From: Actinobacteria bacterium casp-actino5
GTDB taxonomy: Bacteria > Actinomycetota > Acidimicrobiia > Acidimicrobiales > Ilumatobacteraceae
DNA: 64,000 bases
Reading direction: 5' to 3'
NCBI GenBank assembly: GCA_001510385.1
Contig: LFFE01000015.1
Span: 106,761-170,760, forward strand
Below, in pieces: positions 46,276-54,707 of the stretch. The notes under the pieces were generated by a model. It was given only the letters and a program-made list of their open reading frames with translations. It had not been told where the DNA came from and made no database searches. The position numbers were made by a program, and so were the translations under genes. The stretch's first letter is position 1; each line of letters opens with the position of its first letter.

Positions 46276-47268
46276 TCAGACCCCAGCAAGCGAACGCATG
46301 GCGTCCCGCTGGTCCAGATCTTTGTCAAGCGGCAGTAATGCGAGCGCCGCAGTGGTCACGCCGTTGTCTAGATAACGCCCAATCTGTTCCTTGCATTGCT
46401 CAGGCGTGCCATGCACGATCAACGAATCAACAACTTCGTCAGAAATCGCGGCAAGAGCAGCCTTACGATCGCCGCCCGACCAGGCCGACCACATCCCTTC
46501 GAGCTGTGGACCACGGCCAAGCCACTCCTGAAACTTCGCATAAACTGGGACATTCATATATGCAGCGATCGCAAACTTTGCCGCATCACGCACCACCTGA
46601 GTGTTGTCGCTCGGACAGACAAAGATTCTCGCCACGATCTCGCGCTCCTCGCCACCGGCAGCATCGTGAACGATCGACGCGACCTGGGGGACGTCATCTG
46701 CACCGAGCCAGTTAATGATTGCGCCGTCGCTCTCTCTTCCTGCAAGACGGAGCATCTGTTCGCGGAGCGCTGCAACAAAAATTGGTGGGGTTTGCTCAGG
46801 GCGGACACCGAGCCGGAATCCGTTGACTGCAAAAGTATCAAACTCGCGACTCACCTTGTCGCCCTCAAGAGCCTCTTTCAAAAATCGCACCATATCTCGC
46901 ACTTTTTGATACGGCTGTTCAAAGGGAACACCGTTCCAACGCTCGACGATGACATTGCTCGACGAGCCGATTCCAATGCAAAAACGTCCTGGCGCCGCAT
47001 CAGCCATCGATGCCACCGACTGAGCCATGCAGGCTGGCGCTCTCGTGTAGGCGGGAATGATTGCAGTTCCAAGTCGCAATCTCGGCTCCCAGGCCGCAGC
47101 GAGGGCAAGAGGAGTAAACCCATCGGCGCCATCACTTTCTGCACTCCAGATATCGCTATACCCAATATCGGCCAGTTCGTGCAGCCATTCTTTATGACTG
47201 TGAAGTGGACCAGGCAACGGAACTGTCATTCCGAGCCGACGGTTAATTCCTGAGTTCGCAGAGGCCAT
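46276..47268 (-). CDS. LLM-class (F420-dependent-type) oxidoreductase
   Basis: A 330-residue luciferase-like family protein: GMTVPLPGPLHSHKEWLHELADIGYSDIWSAE at the start, FCIGIGSSSNVIVERWNGVPFEQPYQKVRD in the middle. This GSSS..VE.WNG.P block is typical of actinobacterial F420 oxidoreductases. The start ATG 47268 is set by TACCGT lying 6 nt upstream, rather than an in-frame codon at 47319. It is divergent from an acyl-CoA ligase gene. The protein at 17383-18429 is a distant relative. Reaction unknown. Confidence 0.87.
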   Translation of the reverse strand: MASANSGINRRLGMTVPLPGPLHSHKEWLHELADIGYSDIWSAESDGADGFTPLALAAAWEPRLRLGTAIIPAYTRAPACMAQSVASMADAAPGRFCIGIGSSSNVIVERWNGVPFEQPYQKVRDMVRFLKEALEGDKVSREFDTFAVNGFRLGVRPEQTPPIFVAALREQMLRLAGRESDGAIINWLGADDVPQVASIVHDAAGGEEREIVARIFVCPSDNTQVVRDAAKFAIAAYMNVPVYAKFQEWLGRGPQLEGMWSAWSGGDRKAALAAISDEVVDSLIVHGTPEQCKEQIGRYLDNGVTTAALALLPLDKDLDQRDAMRSLAGV

Positions 47269-47334
47269 ATTGAAACGGTACTCATCTGGCAGCGTTTCTA
47301 CCGATACGACTCGAATCATTGGTCAAACTTCTAC

Positions 47335-48888
47335 GTGACTAACATCACACTTGTGAGAGTTCCACTAACAGTCAATGACTTCCTGCAACGAGCCGAGTTG
47401 GTGTACCCCGATCGTGTCGCAATCGTCGACGAACCAGATCAACCAGCTGATGATTGGGGGCGAATCAACTACCGAGAGATGGCGCGACGAGCCCGTGCAA
47501 TCGCTGCGGGCCTTGATGCACTTGGAATCGCCCAAGGGGAACGCATCGCAATGGTGTCACATAACTCAGCACGGTTGCTCACAGCATTGTTTGGTGTTTC
47601 TGGGTCGGGGCGAATTTTGGTCCCGGTGAATTTCCGTCTCGTCGCCGAAGAAGTGTCGTACATCGTCGAGCATTCAGGTGCACGAATTCTGCTGATCGAT
47701 CCTGAACTCGAAGAGGCCATGCAAGACGTGAGCTGCGAGATGAAGTGGGTGATCGGGTCGGAAACCGATGAACAGCTGATGCGTTACGACATTGATCCTG
47801 CACCTTGGGAGCCAGACGAAGACGCAACCGCCACAATTAACTACACCTCGGGCACCACCGCTCGCCCCAAGGGCGTACAGCTCACCCATCGAAACGTGTG
47901 GCTGAACGCCTCAGTCTTTGGTTGGCATTTGGGGGTCAACGATCGAGACGTCTATCTCCACACCCTCCCACAGTTCCACTGCAACGGCTGGGGGATGCTC
48001 TATGCGGTGACCGGAATGGGAGCCCGCCACATCATTTTGAGGAAGGTTGACGGGCCGGAGATTCTCCGCAGAATTGACGCGGAGGGTGTCACGTTGATGT
48101 GCGCTGCTCCTGCAGTTCTCAACACAGTTCTCGACGCGGCCGCAGAATGGGATGGCCCAATCCCTGGAGCCGGACGAGTTCGGATTGTTGTCGCAGGCGC
48201 GCCGCCTCCCACCCGAACAATTGAGCGCTGCGAGACCGAACTTGGCTGGGAATTTGTTCAGATTTACGGCCTTACCGAAACTGCACCGCTCTTAACAATG
48301 AACCGTGGACGCGAAGAGTGGGATGAACTCAGCCCGGCTGACCGCGCGACCATGCTCAACCGTGCTGGAGCACCTGTGGTTGGTTGCACCATGGATGTGT
48401 CTGCCGATGGCGAGGTTCTCGCACGAGGCAACATGATCATGGAGGGCTATTGGGAGCAGCCTGAAGCAACTCAAACTGCAATTCCAGGAGACTTTTTCCA
48501 TACCGGCGACGGAGGTTTCATTGATGAGGCCAACTACCTCACGATCTCTGATCGAAAGAAGGATGTCATCATCTCGGGTGGAGAAAACGTCTCGTCGATC
48601 GAAGTAGAAGATGCAATCTTCCAGCACCCCGACGTCGCCGAGGTGGCGGTAATCGGTATTCCTGATGAGAGGTGGGGTGAACGTGTGACTGCCCTAGTGG
48701 TAACAACCCCAGGTTCATCTCTCACCGAGGATGATGTCATTACATGGACGAAAAAGAAACTTGCTGGATACAAGTGTCCAAAGAAGGTTGACTTCCGTGA
48801 CGAACTCGCCCGAACAGCTACCGGCAAGTTGCAGAAATTTAAGTTGCGCGAGCAGTACTGGGCGGGTCACGAACGTCAAGTCAACTGA
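47335..48888 (+). CDS. Acyl-CoA synthetase (AMP-forming)
   Basis: A 517-residue ANL ligase with NYTSGTTARPKGVQLTHRN near residue 168, IYGLTETAPL near residue 310, TGDGGFIDEANYLTISDRKKDVIISGGENVSS near residue 385 and the C-terminal lysine in GKLQKFKLR. Its closest general pattern is the medium/long-chain fatty acyl-CoA synthetase group. It differs clearly from the ligase at 24872-26485. The start is a GTG. It converges on a membrane-protein gene with a 4-bp gap. Substrate unknown. Confidence 0.92.
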   Translation: MTNITLVRVPLTVNDFLQRAELVYPDRVAIVDEPDQPADDWGRINYREMARRARAIAAGLDALGIAQGERIAMVSHNSARLLTALFGVSGSGRILVPVNFRLVAEEVSYIVEHSGARILLIDPELEEAMQDVSCEMKWVIGSETDEQLMRYDIDPAPWEPDEDATATINYTSGTTARPKGVQLTHRNVWLNASVFGWHLGVNDRDVYLHTLPQFHCNGWGMLYAVTGMGARHIILRKVDGPEILRRIDAEGVTLMCAAPAVLNTVLDAAAEWDGPIPGAGRVRIVVAGAPPPTRTIERCETELGWEFVQIYGLTETAPLLTMNRGREEWDELSPADRATMLNRAGAPVVGCTMDVSADGEVLARGNMIMEGYWEQPEATQTAIPGDFFHTGDGGFIDEANYLTISDRKKDVIISGGENVSSIEVEDAIFQHPDVAEVAVIGIPDERWGERVTALVVTTPGSSLTEDDVITWTKKKLAGYKCPKKVDFRDELARTATGKLQKFKLREQYWAGHERQVN

Positions 48889-48892
48889 CAGA

Positions 48893-49789
48893 TCACGGCC
48901 CCGAAACACCGGTCCCGGCATCAAGAATTGCCCGGGCAATGAGGTCAGTCCCGAACGCCGTCAAGATCGCCAAGTACAGCAATCCTGTCGCTGCCATCAC
49001 TGCTGAGTACTGGCGTTCCTTGAGCGCTGCTTTCGTGACACCAACCAGGATGATTGTGGTGAGAGCGCATGCAACCCAGAACCATCCGAGCACCCCTCCC
49101 CAGCCATCATCAATTGTTCCGTTGAGAACGCTCACCATTCCGGTTGGAACGAGCAACATCGCCACCTCAAACGGCCACACTTTCCCGAGCAGATCAACCA
49201 GTTCATTGAGATGGCGTCGAGGAAGCCCTGGCTGTACGAGGTACCAATGTCCGAGCAACATCGCGTTTGTTACCGCTCCAAGAAAGATTGCACCAATAAC
49301 GAGACGCAGCACCGATACGACATCGGTCCATACGCCACCGTTTGCCGAGGAGATGCCTGCGCTTACAAGCCCTATCAATCCAACGACAACCGGAATAAGG
49401 TCAAGAAGCGGGTTGAACTCTTTTCCATCTGCATATTCTGCCGATTGACGCTCGATCCCCGTCATCGCCGCCACCCGCTCCGACCTGCGATCGTGCTCGA
49501 TCTGAGCGCCGCTCACACCAACTGAGCGTCGCATCACTGACGACACGAATCCAGCCAGAATCATCAGCGCCACGAGGGCGCTGGCCGCATCTCGAACGAC
49601 CTGAGATCCATAGCGGAAACCTGCGATTACCGCTCCAAGCGCCAGTGGCCCGTACGAAAGTCGGAGCATCCAGCCGTAGCCGAGACTTACCTCACGCCGA
49701 CGCGTTGTCACCCAGCCAAGAAGCATTCCGCCGGTGGCCCACTGCAACAAGAATGTCGAAGCCTCAAGGGTGATTGGCGCCGTGTTCAC
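48893..49789 (-). CDS. Multi-pass membrane protein of unknown function
   Basis: A 298-residue hydrophobic protein with about eight membrane helices. A central charged loop (residues about 95-120, AQIEHDRRSERVAAMTG) separates two groups, and GAVTNAMLLGHWYLVQPGLPRRHLNELV near residue 175 carries a possible active or metal-binding His-Trp pair. No family was recognised. The GTG start at 49789 follows TACCCT by 7 nt. It is divergent from a lipoprotein gene. Function unknown. Confidence 0.7.
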   Translation of the reverse strand: MNTAPITLEASTFLLQWATGGMLLGWVTTRRREVSLGYGWMLRLSYGPLALGAVIAGFRYGSQVVRDAASALVALMILAGFVSSVMRRSVGVSGAQIEHDRRSERVAAMTGIERQSAEYADGKEFNPLLDLIPVVVGLIGLVSAGISSANGGVWTDVVSVLRLVIGAIFLGAVTNAMLLGHWYLVQPGLPRRHLNELVDLLGKVWPFEVAMLLVPTGMVSVLNGTIDDGWGGVLGWFWVACALTTIILVGVTKAALKERQYSAVMAATGLLYLAILTAFGTDLIARAILDAGTGVSGP

Positions 49790-49857
49790 CAGAGGCAGGG
49801 TATCCCTTTCTTGTCCGACAACAGGTTGGAGCCGTCAACCCCTAGCCTGATTTCAAC

Positions 49858-50478
49858 ATGCGGATCCAGAACCTTGTCCTTCTTATTGCAAGCGCAGGAG
49901 TGCTATCAGCATGCGCGACCGGTCCTCGACCCACTCTTGTGGCAGATATCCCCGTCAATGATGCAGGGATCGTGGCAGTGCTAGATGCATTTGACCTTGC
50001 GGACTCAGCCGAATTTACGGCGAACTATAGGATCACCGTGAACTACGGCAACGTCGCCGTCAACGCATCTGTCACTCAGAAGCAGCGGGAACGTTCGGTC
50101 ACCATTGGCGACATCCGCTACCTCGTTGAAACCGGCAGCACCAGAACGTGCATGCTGTCAAACTCAACATGCACTCAGGGCCTGGATGACACGAAGGTAA
50201 GTGATGTCCAGATCACTCACCAATTTTGGTCCCGCGCAACCGCACAACGCCTCCGAATCGATGCCAGCCGAAACATCGGTCCCACCGAGCAATACGTTGC
50301 AGTATTTGCGGATGCCGCCACAAATTGCGTCTCTGTCCCGGTCGTCGGTGGCACAAAGGTGTACTGCGTAACGCAAGATGGGGTGCTTGCCCACTATGCG
50401 GGTCCGGACCTTCTTATCGAACTCACGGAGTACTCCAACGAGGTAGATCAAACGCTCTTCGCAATCGGCGGGACTTAG
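49858..50478 (+). CDS. Lipoprotein of unknown function, 206 aa
   Basis: The N-terminus MRIQNLVLLIASAGVLSAC is a complete lipoprotein signal (lipobox LSAC, Cys19). The mature part is beta-rich with several cysteines (TCMLSNSTCTQG and TNCVSV...KVYCVT) that could form disulfides. The overall pattern recalls small outer-surface beta proteins, but no family is named. TAGCCT lies 9 nt before the ATG. The stop almost touches the end of the convergent peptidase gene, so the two transcripts run head-on. Confidence 0.7.
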   Translation: MRIQNLVLLIASAGVLSACATGPRPTLVADIPVNDAGIVAVLDAFDLADSAEFTANYRITVNYGNVAVNASVTQKQRERSVTIGDIRYLVETGSTRTCMLSNSTCTQGLDDTKVSDVQITHQFWSRATAQRLRIDASRNIGPTEQYVAVFADAATNCVSVPVVGGTKVYCVTQDGVLAHYAGPDLLIELTEYSNEVDQTLFAIGGT

Positions 50479-50479
50479 A

Positions 50480-51589
50480 TCACGCTGAAACTGCATGCAG
50501 ACTGTGATCAGCCTGATTGAGGCTGCGTGGTCCCTCGGGCGTTGCTACGACAATGTCCTCGAGGCGCAGTCCCCACTTACCTGGTATGTAGATGCCAGGC
50601 TCGACGCTGTAGGCAAAGCCATCCTCGATCAGGCGAACGTCGCCAGACACCATGTACGGGTCCTCGTGTTCTTCCATTCCGATGCCATGCCCCGTGCGAT
50701 GCACGAAGTACTCGCCGTAGCCGCCATCGGAGATGATCTGTCTTGTCGTCGAGTCAACCTCTTCGCAACGCACGCCAATTTGGCCTGCGGCGACGCCAGC
50801 TGACTGCGCAGACATCAGCACTTCGTATGCGGCGGCAACCTCTGAAGGTATTTCTCCGGTAACAACACAACGGGTGATATCGGAGCAATAGCCGTTCATC
50901 GTTCCACCAAAATCGCACAACACGACTTCATCAGCCTCGATAACACGACTGCCGGGATGATGGTGTGGACTCGCCGCGTTCTCCCCTGCTGCAACAATGG
51001 CGAAGTTCACCTTCTCGTGACCTCGGGCCAGAATTCGTTGTGAGAGATCGGCAGAAACCTCTGCCTCGGTACGTCCGATCAACGGTATTTGCCCGGATTG
51101 AAGTTCAGCTGCAATCGCATCAACCGCCTCGGCTGCAGCTCGCAGCGCGTCGACTTCCGCAGAGGATTTCCTCATTCGCAAGTCTCCCACCACGCCGACA
51201 GCACGTTCCCAACGAACGCCTGGAAGTCGGTGGCTCAACCCGACAACGAATCGTGCCCAGGTCTGATCGCCAATTGCGATTGTGGAGCTCCCCAAACAGG
51301 CCGCGGCGACGAGATCTAAGGGTTCAACCGTTTCATCCCAGGGGACAATCTCGAAAAGTTCTGGCATCTCAGCAACACGAGGGGCCTCAAGACGCGGCAC
51401 GAACAACAGTGGCACCCCATCAACATGAAGCACCAACATGGTGAGACGCTCCAGCGGCATTGCGGTGTACCCGGTGAGATATGGAAGATCATGACCGACG
51501 GAGAGCAACACCGTGTCAACGCCTTGCGCCACCATCGCGCTTCGCACCTTGGATAGCCGACGCGCATACTCGTCGATCGATGTCAGCAT
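50480..51589 (-). CDS. M24-family (Xaa-Pro) aminopeptidase
   Basis: A 369-residue protein with a creatinase-like N-terminal domain (TVLLSVGHDLPYLTGY) and a pita-bread catalytic domain from about residue 150. Metal ligands appear in LCDFGGTMNGYCSDITR (two Asp), GHGIGMEEHEDPY (His) and VEPGIYIPGKWGLRLEDI (two Glu). Such enzymes remove an N-terminal residue before proline. ATG 51589 has GAGGG about 9 nt upstream; ATG 51598 and TTG 51610 are further options. It is last in the minus-strand lipoate cluster, 17 bp after the LipB-LipA fusion. Confidence 0.88.
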   Translation of the reverse strand: MLTSIDEYARRLSKVRSAMVAQGVDTVLLSVGHDLPYLTGYTAMPLERLTMLVLHVDGVPLLFVPRLEAPRVAEMPELFEIVPWDETVEPLDLVAAACLGSSTIAIGDQTWARFVVGLSHRLPGVRWERAVGVVGDLRMRKSSAEVDALRAAAEAVDAIAAELQSGQIPLIGRTEAEVSADLSQRILARGHEKVNFAIVAAGENAASPHHHPGSRVIEADEVVLCDFGGTMNGYCSDITRCVVTGEIPSEVAAAYEVLMSAQSAGVAAGQIGVRCEEVDSTTRQIISDGGYGEYFVHRTGHGIGMEEHEDPYMVSGDVRLIEDGFAYSVEPGIYIPGKWGLRLEDIVVATPEGPRSLNQADHSLHAVSA

Positions 51590-51606
51590 TGTCGCCATCC
51601 CTCTAG

Positions 51607-53292
51607 TCAAACATGGTTTTCGGACGATATTGAAGTGCGACCCAATGAAACCTGAACGGCAGCAACCGATTCAGCGGCGTGATGACTGGATCTCGTCAAT
51701 GGGGTGGATTCAATGTGTCGAATTCCCATTGACTCTCCAACTTCTTTCCAATGAGCGAATTCGGCAGGCTCCACCCATCGAGCGACCGGCAAATGGTGCG
51801 AGGTCGGCCGGAGGTACTGGCCAATCGTGACAATATCGACCTCAAGTGCTGCAAGATCTGCCAACAGCGAGGTGACTTCGTCCACTGATTCACCGAGGCC
51901 AAGGATCAAACCTGATTTAGTGAGCAAGCCATCCGCCTTGCTCGCAGCTAGGAAGGAAAGACTTCTCGCATAGCCGGCTGAGGGTCGCACGACACGCTGA
52001 AGCCGCTGAACAGTCTCCATGTTGTGATTCACGACATCGGGACGAGAGACGAAAAGTTCTCGCCATGCCGATGTATTTCCAGCGCCGTCAGATACCAAGG
52101 TTTCCACTGTCACTTGAGGCTGATGCTGACGAATGGCTTCGACACACCGCGCCACGTGGCCAAACCCACCGTCAGGAAGATCGTCACGTGCCACCATCGT
52201 GAGCACTGCATGTTGAAGCCCAAGGGCCGAAACAGCCCGAGCAACTCGTGACGGTTCGCCACCGTCAACACCTTGAGGTTTGGAAGTGTCCACCAAACAA
52301 AATCCGCAGGCCCTCGTGCAACGATCACCGAGCACCATGAAGGTTGCAGTTCCCTGCGACCAGCATTCAGAGAGATTCGGACAGCCAGCATCCTCACAGA
52401 CCGTGACCATCTCATGTTCTCGCAGGACCTTTCGCGTGGCTAACACTTCTGGCCCGTGATGAACGACCGGCCGCAACCAGTCTGGTTTGCGTTCTGAGAG
52501 TGACAGCCCTTCATCAAGCCCCGCAGACTTAGCGCGTCTCATCAATCGAACAGGTTCTCCTGGCCCAGCGCCACGAGAAAATGGAGAGAGATCCGCTGTC
52601 GAAGTTCGCCACTGCACATCTTGACGGTCGACACCGCCATCTCCCCACTGTGTTTCGGCTGCGCGCGTTACTGCTGAAACAACATCCTCCATTGATACGG
52701 AGATCCCCTCTTCAGCGAGTGAGGTGACAGGTCGATCAGGGATTCCGCAGGCGACGATGTGTTCACGCATGTACGCCATATCGGTCGTCACGTTGAGGGC
52801 GAAACCGTGCATCGTTCTCTTTCGTGCAACACGCACACCGATTGCGGCAATCTTTCGGGGATTGTCAGATGTGGAATCAACCCAGACACCTGGGTACCCC
52901 CGAAGTCGCCCGGGGTCAGATACACCAAGTTCACGCAATGCGGTGATGAGTACATCCTCTACCGCCAACACGTGTCGTAACGGGCCTGAGCCAGCCGTCA
53001 AAGAGAGAATTGGGTAGCCAGTGAGCTGGCCTGGCCCGTGGTACGTAATATCGCCGCCTCGATCCACTGCTATGAGCTGCGCTCCAACATTTGACGGTTT
53101 GCATTTCAAATGCTCGTTCAGATTTGCATGAGGCCCATAGGTAAATGTGTGGTCATGCTCTACGAGCAACAGATGAGAATCGGTTCCGCGGTGAAGCCCC
53201 CGCTGCAGTTCGAGCGCCTCGATGTATGGAACGCGGCCGAGCCATCTGACCCGCAGTGGCCGCTCGTTCTTGATCAGAGTTCTGCCGCCCAA
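51607..53292 (-). CDS. LipB-LipA fusion: octanoyltransferase plus lipoyl synthase
   Basis: A 561-residue bifunctional protein. Residues 10-225 are LipB: RGGDITYHGPGQLTGY, the conserved Lys in RKIAAIGV and the nucleophilic Cys in VACGIPDRPVTSL. Residues about 255-550 are the radical-SAM lipoyl synthase: auxiliary cluster CEDAGCPNLSEC, SAM cluster CTRACGFC and the closing RSSHHA serine motif. LipB moves octanoate from ACP to a lipoyl domain, and LipA inserts two sulfurs. Normally they are separate genes. It overlaps the E2 gene by 19 bp, and E2 carries the lipoyl domain that would be modified, so synthesis and target are co-expressed. Confidence 0.93.
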   Translation of the reverse strand: MGGRTLIKNERPLRVRWLGRVPYIEALELQRGLHRGTDSHLLLVEHDHTFTYGPHANLNEHLKCKPSNVGAQLIAVDRGGDITYHGPGQLTGYPILSLTAGSGPLRHVLAVEDVLITALRELGVSDPGRLRGYPGVWVDSTSDNPRKIAAIGVRVARKRTMHGFALNVTTDMAYMREHIVACGIPDRPVTSLAEEGISVSMEDVVSAVTRAAETQWGDGGVDRQDVQWRTSTADLSPFSRGAGPGEPVRLMRRAKSAGLDEGLSLSERKPDWLRPVVHHGPEVLATRKVLREHEMVTVCEDAGCPNLSECWSQGTATFMVLGDRCTRACGFCLVDTSKPQGVDGGEPSRVARAVSALGLQHAVLTMVARDDLPDGGFGHVARCVEAIRQHQPQVTVETLVSDGAGNTSAWRELFVSRPDVVNHNMETVQRLQRVVRPSAGYARSLSFLAASKADGLLTKSGLILGLGESVDEVTSLLADLAALEVDIVTIGQYLRPTSHHLPVARWVEPAEFAHWKEVGESMGIRHIESTPLTRSSHHAAESVAAVQVSLGRTSISSENHV

Positions 53293-54674
53293 TCGCGACT
53301 CTCAAGTATTTCTTTGACTCGCAGCAAGAAGCCTGCTGCGTACGCTCCGTCAAACGCCCGGTGATCCCAACTCATCGCAAGATTGCCGACTGGGTGCACG
53401 ACGATGGCCTCTCCGCCATCGGACAGATTTGCTACAACTGGCTTTCGCACAATCGCATCAGTCGAGACAATGCCCACCTGTGGCTGGTTGATAATTGGCA
53501 TCGTCAGGACAGATCCTGCAGAGCCGTTGTTTGAGATCGTAAATGTTCCGCCTTGAATCTCATCCGGGCTGAGGCGTCGGCTGCGAGCACGATCAGCGAG
53601 ATCATGAATCTCCTGTGCAATCGCCCTTAAACGCTTCGTTTCCGCTCCTCGGATGACCGGAGCAATCAAACCCTGGTACCCAAGATCAACAGCAATTCCA
53701 AGATCGATATATCCGTGAACAACTAGATCAGACCCCACAACGCTCGCATTCAAGTTAGGGAACTCCTGCAGTCCATCGACAAGGGCTCGAGCAATAAACG
53801 GGAGGTACGTGAGCGAAAACCCTTCAGTGGCACGGAAATCTGCCTTCACCGCTGATCGCACTCGATCAACGTTGGCAAAGTCGACCTCAACGACGCTGAA
53901 TGCATGTGGTGAGGTTGACTTACTCGCAACCATGTGATCACCAGTCAACTGACGAATCTTCGACAACGGCACAATCGTCTCTCGTCCGCCCGACTGGGTG
54001 GCGGGGGCAGGGGCAGGGGCCGAAGCCTGCACGGTGGCGGGGGCAGGGGCAGGGGCCGAAGCCTGCGCGGGGGCAGGGGCAGGGGCAGGGGCCGATGCTG
54101 AAGAACCAACCTTGTCGAGATGGTCAAGGACATCTTCCCGAGTGATGCGGCCACCGGGACCGGTGCCGGTCAGCAATGACGAATCGATTCCGTGCTCATT
54201 CACCAGTCGACGGACAACCGGCGATAGCAAACGGGGATCATTTTGCGAGGTCGACTGTTGCGCCGCAGGAGCGGGTTCTCGCGCCGGCGCTGGAGCCGGA
54301 GCAGGCTCAGCCGCTGGCTCGGGATCGGGTGCAGCGGCTGGCTCCGGCGTGGGTGCTGGCGCAGCTTCCGGTGCTGGAGCAGGTTCCGGTATGGGCGCAG
54401 GGCTTGGTTCCGCCGCCGCTGCAGCGACAGGTGCGGCCTCGCCATCGGAAACAATGGCAACCACGGTGCCAACGTCAATGGTGTCGCCTTCGGAGGCACG
54501 AATTTCAGTGACCACTCCACTCACCGGACTTGGCACCTCAGTATCAACCTTGTCTGTTGAGACCTCAAATAACGGCTCGTCCGCACTTACAACATCACCT
54601 ACGTTCTTAAACCACTGAGTGATGGTGCCTTCGGTGACCGTTTCACCGAGTTGAGGAAGTGTTACATCTGCCAT
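53274..54674 (-). CDS. 2-oxoacid dehydrogenase E2 (dihydrolipoamide acyltransferase)
   Basis: A 466-residue E2. The lipoyl domain is in residues 1-78 with the lipoyl lysine at 42 (STDKVDTE). A long Ala-Pro linker follows, then a peripheral subunit-binding domain (about 147-186, SPVVRRLVNEHGID), a second Ala-Pro linker and the acyltransferase domain with the catalytic DHRAFDG near the C-terminus. It could serve 2-oxoglutarate or branched-chain dehydrogenase; the start MADVTLPQLGETVTEGTI favours the BkdB/SucB-like group in actinobacteria. E1 genes are not in the window. E3 lies directly upstream and LipB-LipA directly downstream on the same strand. Confidence 0.92.
   Translation of the reverse strand: MADVTLPQLGETVTEGTITQWFKNVGDVVSADEPLFEVSTDKVDTEVPSPVSGVVTEIRASEGDTIDVGTVVAIVSDGEAAPVAAAAAEPSPAPIPEPAPAPEAAPAPTPEPAAAPDPEPAAEPAPAPAPAREPAPAAQQSTSQNDPRLLSPVVRRLVNEHGIDSSLLTGTGPGGRITREDVLDHLDKVGSSASAPAPAPAPAQASAPAPAPATVQASAPAPAPATQSGGRETIVPLSKIRQLTGDHMVASKSTSPHAFSVVEVDFANVDRVRSAVKADFRATEGFSLTYLPFIARALVDGLQEFPNLNASVVGSDLVVHGYIDLGIAVDLGYQGLIAPVIRGAETKRLRAIAQEIHDLADRARSRRLSPDEIQGGTFTISNNGSAGSVLTMPIINQPQVGIVSTDAIVRKPVVANLSDGGEAIVVHPVGNLAMSWDHRAFDGAYAAGFLLRVKEILESRDWAAEL
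54001..54100 (-). repeat. Tandem repeat encoding the second Ala-Pro linker of E2
   Basis: A G/C-rich unit of 30 nt recurs identically at 54001-54030 and 54037-54066 and again, with one 6-nt extra unit, from 54067. The period is about 36 nt. On the minus strand it codes alternating Ala-Pro with a Gln-Ala-Ser interruption. The number of copies may vary between strains. Confidence 0.8.
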
Positions 54675-54707
54675 TGTGTTCTCCGAAATCGATTGCTACA
54701 CCGGCGC

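Noticed and set aside
46396..47253. 285-codon plus-strand frame antisense to the LLM oxidoreductase
   Set aside because: The minus-strand protein has clear family motifs and a leaderless promoter; the plus-strand frame has none.
54001..54100. Short CRISPR-like array
   Set aside because: The repeats are direct, nearly contiguous, without unique spacers, and lie in frame in the E2 linker.
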